Assembly: GCA_020200935.1 (NCBI GenBank) | Contig: JAIVHR010000041.1 | Location: 1 to 9,428 of the forward strand | From: Sphingomonadales bacterium | Lineage (GTDB): Bacteria; Pseudomonadota; Alphaproteobacteria; Sphingomonadales; Sphingomonadaceae | DNA: 9,428 nt | Reading direction: 5' to 3' | Shown: one piece after another, positions 7,223-9,428 of the stretch | How positions within the stretch are numbered: the stretch's first letter is position 1 | Layout of the letters: every line of letters begins with the position of its first letter | Notes under the pieces: model-generated | The model's database searches: none | Told to the model about the DNA's origin: nothing | Seen by the model: only the letters and a program-made list of their open reading frames with translations | Made by a program: the position numbers and the translations under genes

Positions 7223-8120
7223 CGGCGTGCTCCGAATTCGGCTTGGTGAAATAGCTGCGGACCCAACGTCCCTTGCCCTGATATCTCTCTCGGAAAGTCA
7301 GGTAGGGCATATAAGAGGTGCCAATGAACGGATCCTCCACGGCGACCATTGTCTGCACATGCCCGACGCCCGACAGGGCGACCGCATGCCCCACCCCCGA
7401 GCCCCAACTGAGCGAAGCGCCCATCGGCCTGCCGATGTTGATTTGCCCCTCGACCGTCTCGACCGGCTGCGGTTCGTCGCGCGCGCTGGCCAGATTGCCG
7501 GTGCACTCCAGGCCGCTTGCGGTGTTCCATGGCCGGCTGCACCGGGGGGAGGATCCGTTCTCGCAGCAATCATTCTCGCCGAATTCGGCGTTGACCAGCG
7601 AACACTGGGTCCATGGGCTTTTGGCATCGAAGAAATGCGACGTGCTCGTCGAGAGCGCGGACCAACACCAATATTCCTGTTGCTGGCGTTGCATCTCGAG
7701 CGCCATAACCGAAAATCCTTGGATCAGCACCGCCGTTCGCCCTCCGGACAGGTAGACGATGATGTCGTTATTGCCGGATCGTAATAGGCTGGCCGGAATA
7801 TACCAGGACTTGTCGTAGAAGTTCGTGATGTGCGGATCCCAGTTCCTGAACAGCCTTGTGTCGTTGACGATGACTGTGATCGGGCAGCTTGTGCTCCCCT
7901 GATAGGTGGTACTGCACAAACGCAGGATCAGCGACACGCCTTGCGGCCGCGGCAAGGCGAGATTGAATCTCATGAAGCCCTGAAAGTAGTTTATCCACCA
8001 GGATGAAAATGTCGAATTGAACGACGCGCCGCGATAGTGCGGCAGCGACAGCCGATCAGTCGCGCCCGGGTTGGGGATCGCCAGGTTAATCCGCTCCACA
8101 CCGTTCATGCCGCCACCCAT
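7212..8120 (-). CDS. Papain-like cysteine peptidase (C39/C70-type) with N-terminal beta-sandwich region
   Basis: The protein has 302 residues from ATG 8120; ATG 8108 (residue 5) is an equally likely start because its ATGA overlaps the stop of the upstream leader ORF. Residues about 10-140 look like a jelly-roll or carbohydrate-binding-type domain, with alternating strands, NWDPHITNFYDKSWYIPASL and SGNNDIIVYLSGG. Residues 145-295 are the peptidase: oxyanion Gln148 and nucleophile Cys152 in QEYWCWSA, His245 in GSGVGHAVALSG, and Asp263 in VEDPFIG. WTQCSLVNAEFGENDCC (170-186), RPMGASLSW (231-239) and the SYFTKP end are typical of the papain-like cysteine protease family of the C39-like clan. The several Cys outside the active site suggest disulfides, yet no signal peptide is seen. 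The gene is less GC-rich than its neighbours. The target is unknown. It overlaps the small partner gene, so the two probably work together. Confidence 0.82.
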   Translation of the reverse strand: MGGGMNGVERINLAIPNPGATDRLSLPHYRGASFNSTFSSWWINYFQGFMRFNLALPRPQGVSLILRLCSTTYQGSTSCPITVIVNDTRLFRNWDPHITNFYDKSWYIPASLLRSGNNDIIVYLSGGRTAVLIQGFSVMALEMQRQQQEYWCWSALSTSTSHFFDAKSPWTQCSLVNAEFGENDCCENGSSPRCSRPWNTASGLECTGNLASARDEPQPVETVEGQINIGRPMGASLSWGSGVGHAVALSGVGHVQTMVAVEDPFIGTSYMPYLTFRERYQGKGRWVRSYFTKPNSEHADGR

Positions 8121-8188
8121 CTACTTAACGGCCGGTCGCTGCGACCGCGTCTCCGATCAAGCATCCACTCAGAATAGCTGGTGATCAT
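8105..8188 (-). CDS. Candidate 27-residue leader ORF coupled to the peptidase
   Basis: ATG 8188 follows GGGGAGGAAG, by far the strongest ribosome-binding sequence near the peptidase. It opens a 27-codon frame (MITSYSEWMLDRRRGRSDRP and on) that ends in TGA at 8105-8107, overlapping the peptidase's second ATG (8106-8108) as ATGA. That geometry is classic for translational coupling. The peptide is basic with two Trp and has no known match that I recall. It could be a true small protein, a leader whose translation opens the peptidase start, or the displaced N-terminus of a frameshifted peptidase reading frame. Confidence 0.4.
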   Translation of the reverse strand: MITSYSEWMLDRRRGRSDRPLSRWVAA

Positions 8189-8210
8189 CTTCCTCCCCAG
8201 GAATTACCAA

Positions 8211-8221
8211 AATATATCATA
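8211..8221 (-). promoter_or_regulatory. Candidate -10 region of the leader/peptidase cassette
   Basis: The minus strand has overlapping TATGAT (8216-8221) and TATATT (8211-8216) within an AT-rich stretch 23-33 bases before the leader ATG. The -35 side is weak: TTCAGT at 8240-8245, 18 bases from TATGAT. It may need an activator. Confidence 0.28.
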
Positions 8222-8416
8222 CAATTCGACTCGGTACAGACTGAAGTATCCTGATATATTAACTGACCCGGTTAGACAAGTCTGCTGACCATAAGCCTCC
8301 TGCGGGACAAGCCCGACAACGTTCACTGCATTGATCAAGATATAACAGGGACGACGGACATATTCTCTGTAAGAATATTATCCTGTCGGCTGCGCATTGG
8401 ATAAAAGAATTGACGC

Positions 8417-8442
8417 CGGCTCGCGGGATCGCCTGCGAGTCG
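8417..8442 (-). terminator. Possible terminator after map
   Basis: CGACTCGCAGG and CCCGCGAGCCG can pair on the minus strand around the loop CGAT, with two A-C mismatches, about 28 bases after the map stop. A T-rich run (AATTCTTTTAT, around 8400-8410) follows after a short gap. On the plus strand the same stem is better paired (G-U instead of A-C) but lacks the U-run. This is a weak candidate. Confidence 0.3.
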
Positions 8443-8469
8443 ACAGATTCGATTGAAATGCGGCGGCCG

Positions 8470-9294
8470 TCAGAAGGGCGGCCTGTCCAGGCCCTTCGGG
8501 CTCGCGGTGAAGATCTCGACGCCGTCTTCGGTCACGCCGACCGAATGTTCGAACTGGGCCGAGAGCTTGCGGTCGCGGGTCACCGCGGTCCAGCCGTCAT
8601 CGAGCACCTTCACTCCCGGCCGGCCGAGATTGATCATCGGTTCGATGGTGAAGAACATGCCGGGGCGGAATTCGGGGCCGGTGCCGGGTTCGCCGGCATG
8701 GATCACCTCGGGCGCGTCGTGGAACAGCCGGCCGAGGCCGTGGCCGCAAAAATCGCGCACCACCGAATAGCGGTTGGCCTCGGCGTGGCTCTGGATCGCG
8801 TGGCTGACATCGCCGAGCCGGTTTCCGGGTTTGACTTGCTCGATGCCGCGCATCAGGCATTCATGGGTGACGTCGATCAGACGCTGCGCCTTGATCGGCA
8901 CCTTGCCGACGGTGAACATCCGGCTGGTGTCGCCATGCCAGCCATCGACGATCGGGGTGACGTCGATATTGACGATATCGCCTTCCTTCAATGCCTTGTC
9001 GCCGGGGATGCCGTGGCAGACGACATGGTTGATCGAGGTGCAGCAGCTTTTGGTATAACCGCGGTAATTCATCGTCGCCGGGATGCCGCCGCCGGCGCGC
9101 ATCGCCGCGAAGACGATATCGTCGATCTCCTGCGTCGTGACGCCGGGCACGACATGCGGGACGAGCGCGTCGAGCACCTCGGCCGCGAGCCTGCCGGCCT
9201 TGCGCATGCCCTCGAAGCCGGCCGCGTCATGCAGCTTGATCGTGCCGTCGCGGGCGACGGAATCGTCGCCGGTTATGGTCTGATATTCGTTCAT
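8470..9294 (-). CDS. map: Methionine aminopeptidase, type I
   Basis: The 274-residue enzyme removes the initiator methionine from nascent proteins in the cytoplasm when the second residue is small. The pita-bread fold signature is complete: metal ligands Asp111 (VNIDVTP), Asp122 (HGDTSR), His185 (CGHGLGRLFH), Glu218 (FTIEPM) and Glu249 (AQFEHS), and substrate-positioning His94 (VVCHGIPGD). A 20-residue N-terminal extension before IKLHDAAGFEGMRKAGRLAA is normal for sphingomonad members. There is no SH3-type zinc-finger extension. The Shine-Dalgarno before ATG 9294 is poor. The 134 bases beyond the start to the right edge hold no supported gene and no promoter I could define. Downstream, a 281-base gap separates it from the peptidase cassette. 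Confidence 0.97.
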   Translation of the reverse strand: MNEYQTITGDDSVARDGTIKLHDAAGFEGMRKAGRLAAEVLDALVPHVVPGVTTQEIDDIVFAAMRAGGGIPATMNYRGYTKSCCTSINHVVCHGIPGDKALKEGDIVNIDVTPIVDGWHGDTSRMFTVGKVPIKAQRLIDVTHECLMRGIEQVKPGNRLGDVSHAIQSHAEANRYSVVRDFCGHGLGRLFHDAPEVIHAGEPGTGPEFRPGMFFTIEPMINLGRPGVKVLDDGWTAVTRDRKLSAQFEHSVGVTEDGVEIFTASPKGLDRPPF

Positions 9295-9428
9295 GGCTGA
9301 TCATATAGCGCCGCGGATCGATATTGCGAAGGCACGTACGCGAATGTTCGGCGACCGCGCCAAAGCGACCCAAGAATGCCGCCAATTCGGAGACAACGGC
9401 CATTCTAAGCAACAAGAGAATTGTATAC

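Larger units (their letters stand above)
8189..8469. other. AT-richer intergenic region between map and the peptidase cassette
   Basis: This 281-base stretch holds no coding frame I can support on either strand and is visibly less GC-rich than the flanking genes. It contains a 7-bp perfect inverted repeat, ATATTCT (8360-8366) with AGAATAT (8372-8378), the candidate cassette promoter near 8211-8221, and a hairpin after map at 8417-8442. The composition shift fits horizontal acquisition of the cassette. No tRNA or attachment-site repeat was seen. Confidence 0.5.

Noticed and set aside
8410..9300. Plus-strand open frame opposite map
   Set aside because: Shadow of map; no recognisable motif, and the minus frame carries all five metal ligands.
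9227..9415. 62-codon minus-strand frame upstream of and overlapping map
   Set aside because: It overlaps the start of map in another frame, has an Arg-rich off-frame tail, and no supporting motif.

Overview
The window looks like a chromosomal segment from a GC-rich alphaproteobacterium, most likely a sphingomonad. That placement is an inference from the style of the glutamine synthetase, PII and methionine aminopeptidase sequences, the glnB-glnA order and the strong GC bias at third codon positions. Every gene I can support lies on the minus strand, so transcription runs from high to low coordinates.

Layout in transcription order (right to left). map (8470-9294) encodes type I methionine aminopeptidase. 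After an AT-richer 281-base gap comes a compact, possibly acquired cassette: a 27-codon leader ORF with the best Shine-Dalgarno sequence in the area, a papain-like (C39/C70-type) cysteine peptidase with an N-terminal beta-sandwich-like region, and a small partner gene that overlaps the peptidase stop and is broken by a one-base frameshift near 7015. Then follow a predicted lipoprotein PQQ-dependent alcohol dehydrogenase with a C-terminal cytochrome c domain (4358-6601) and, 22 bases on, a DUF6065-like protein (3553-4335).

The nitrogen-assimilation pair glnB-glnA comes next. glnB is truncated: the first 65 codons, including the T-loop and Tyr51, are intact, then the frame runs into an 83-bp perfect-armed palindromic element that supplies a stop codon. 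The B- and C-loop part of PII is missing. glnA (1585-2994) is intact, with an NtrC-like palindrome upstream. Next is a GH18 (chitinase-like) protein with an incomplete catalytic signature and no signal peptide (505-1374), a mosaic of short palindromes (340-500), and the first 77 codons of an aldehyde dehydrogenase that runs off the left edge behind a good sigma-70-type promoter.

The PQQ dehydrogenase (alcohol to aldehyde, periplasm) and the aldehyde dehydrogenase (aldehyde to acid) could act in sequence, but they are about 4 kb apart and nothing shows co-regulation. The points of greatest interest are the palindrome-truncated glnB and the leader/peptidase/partner cassette.
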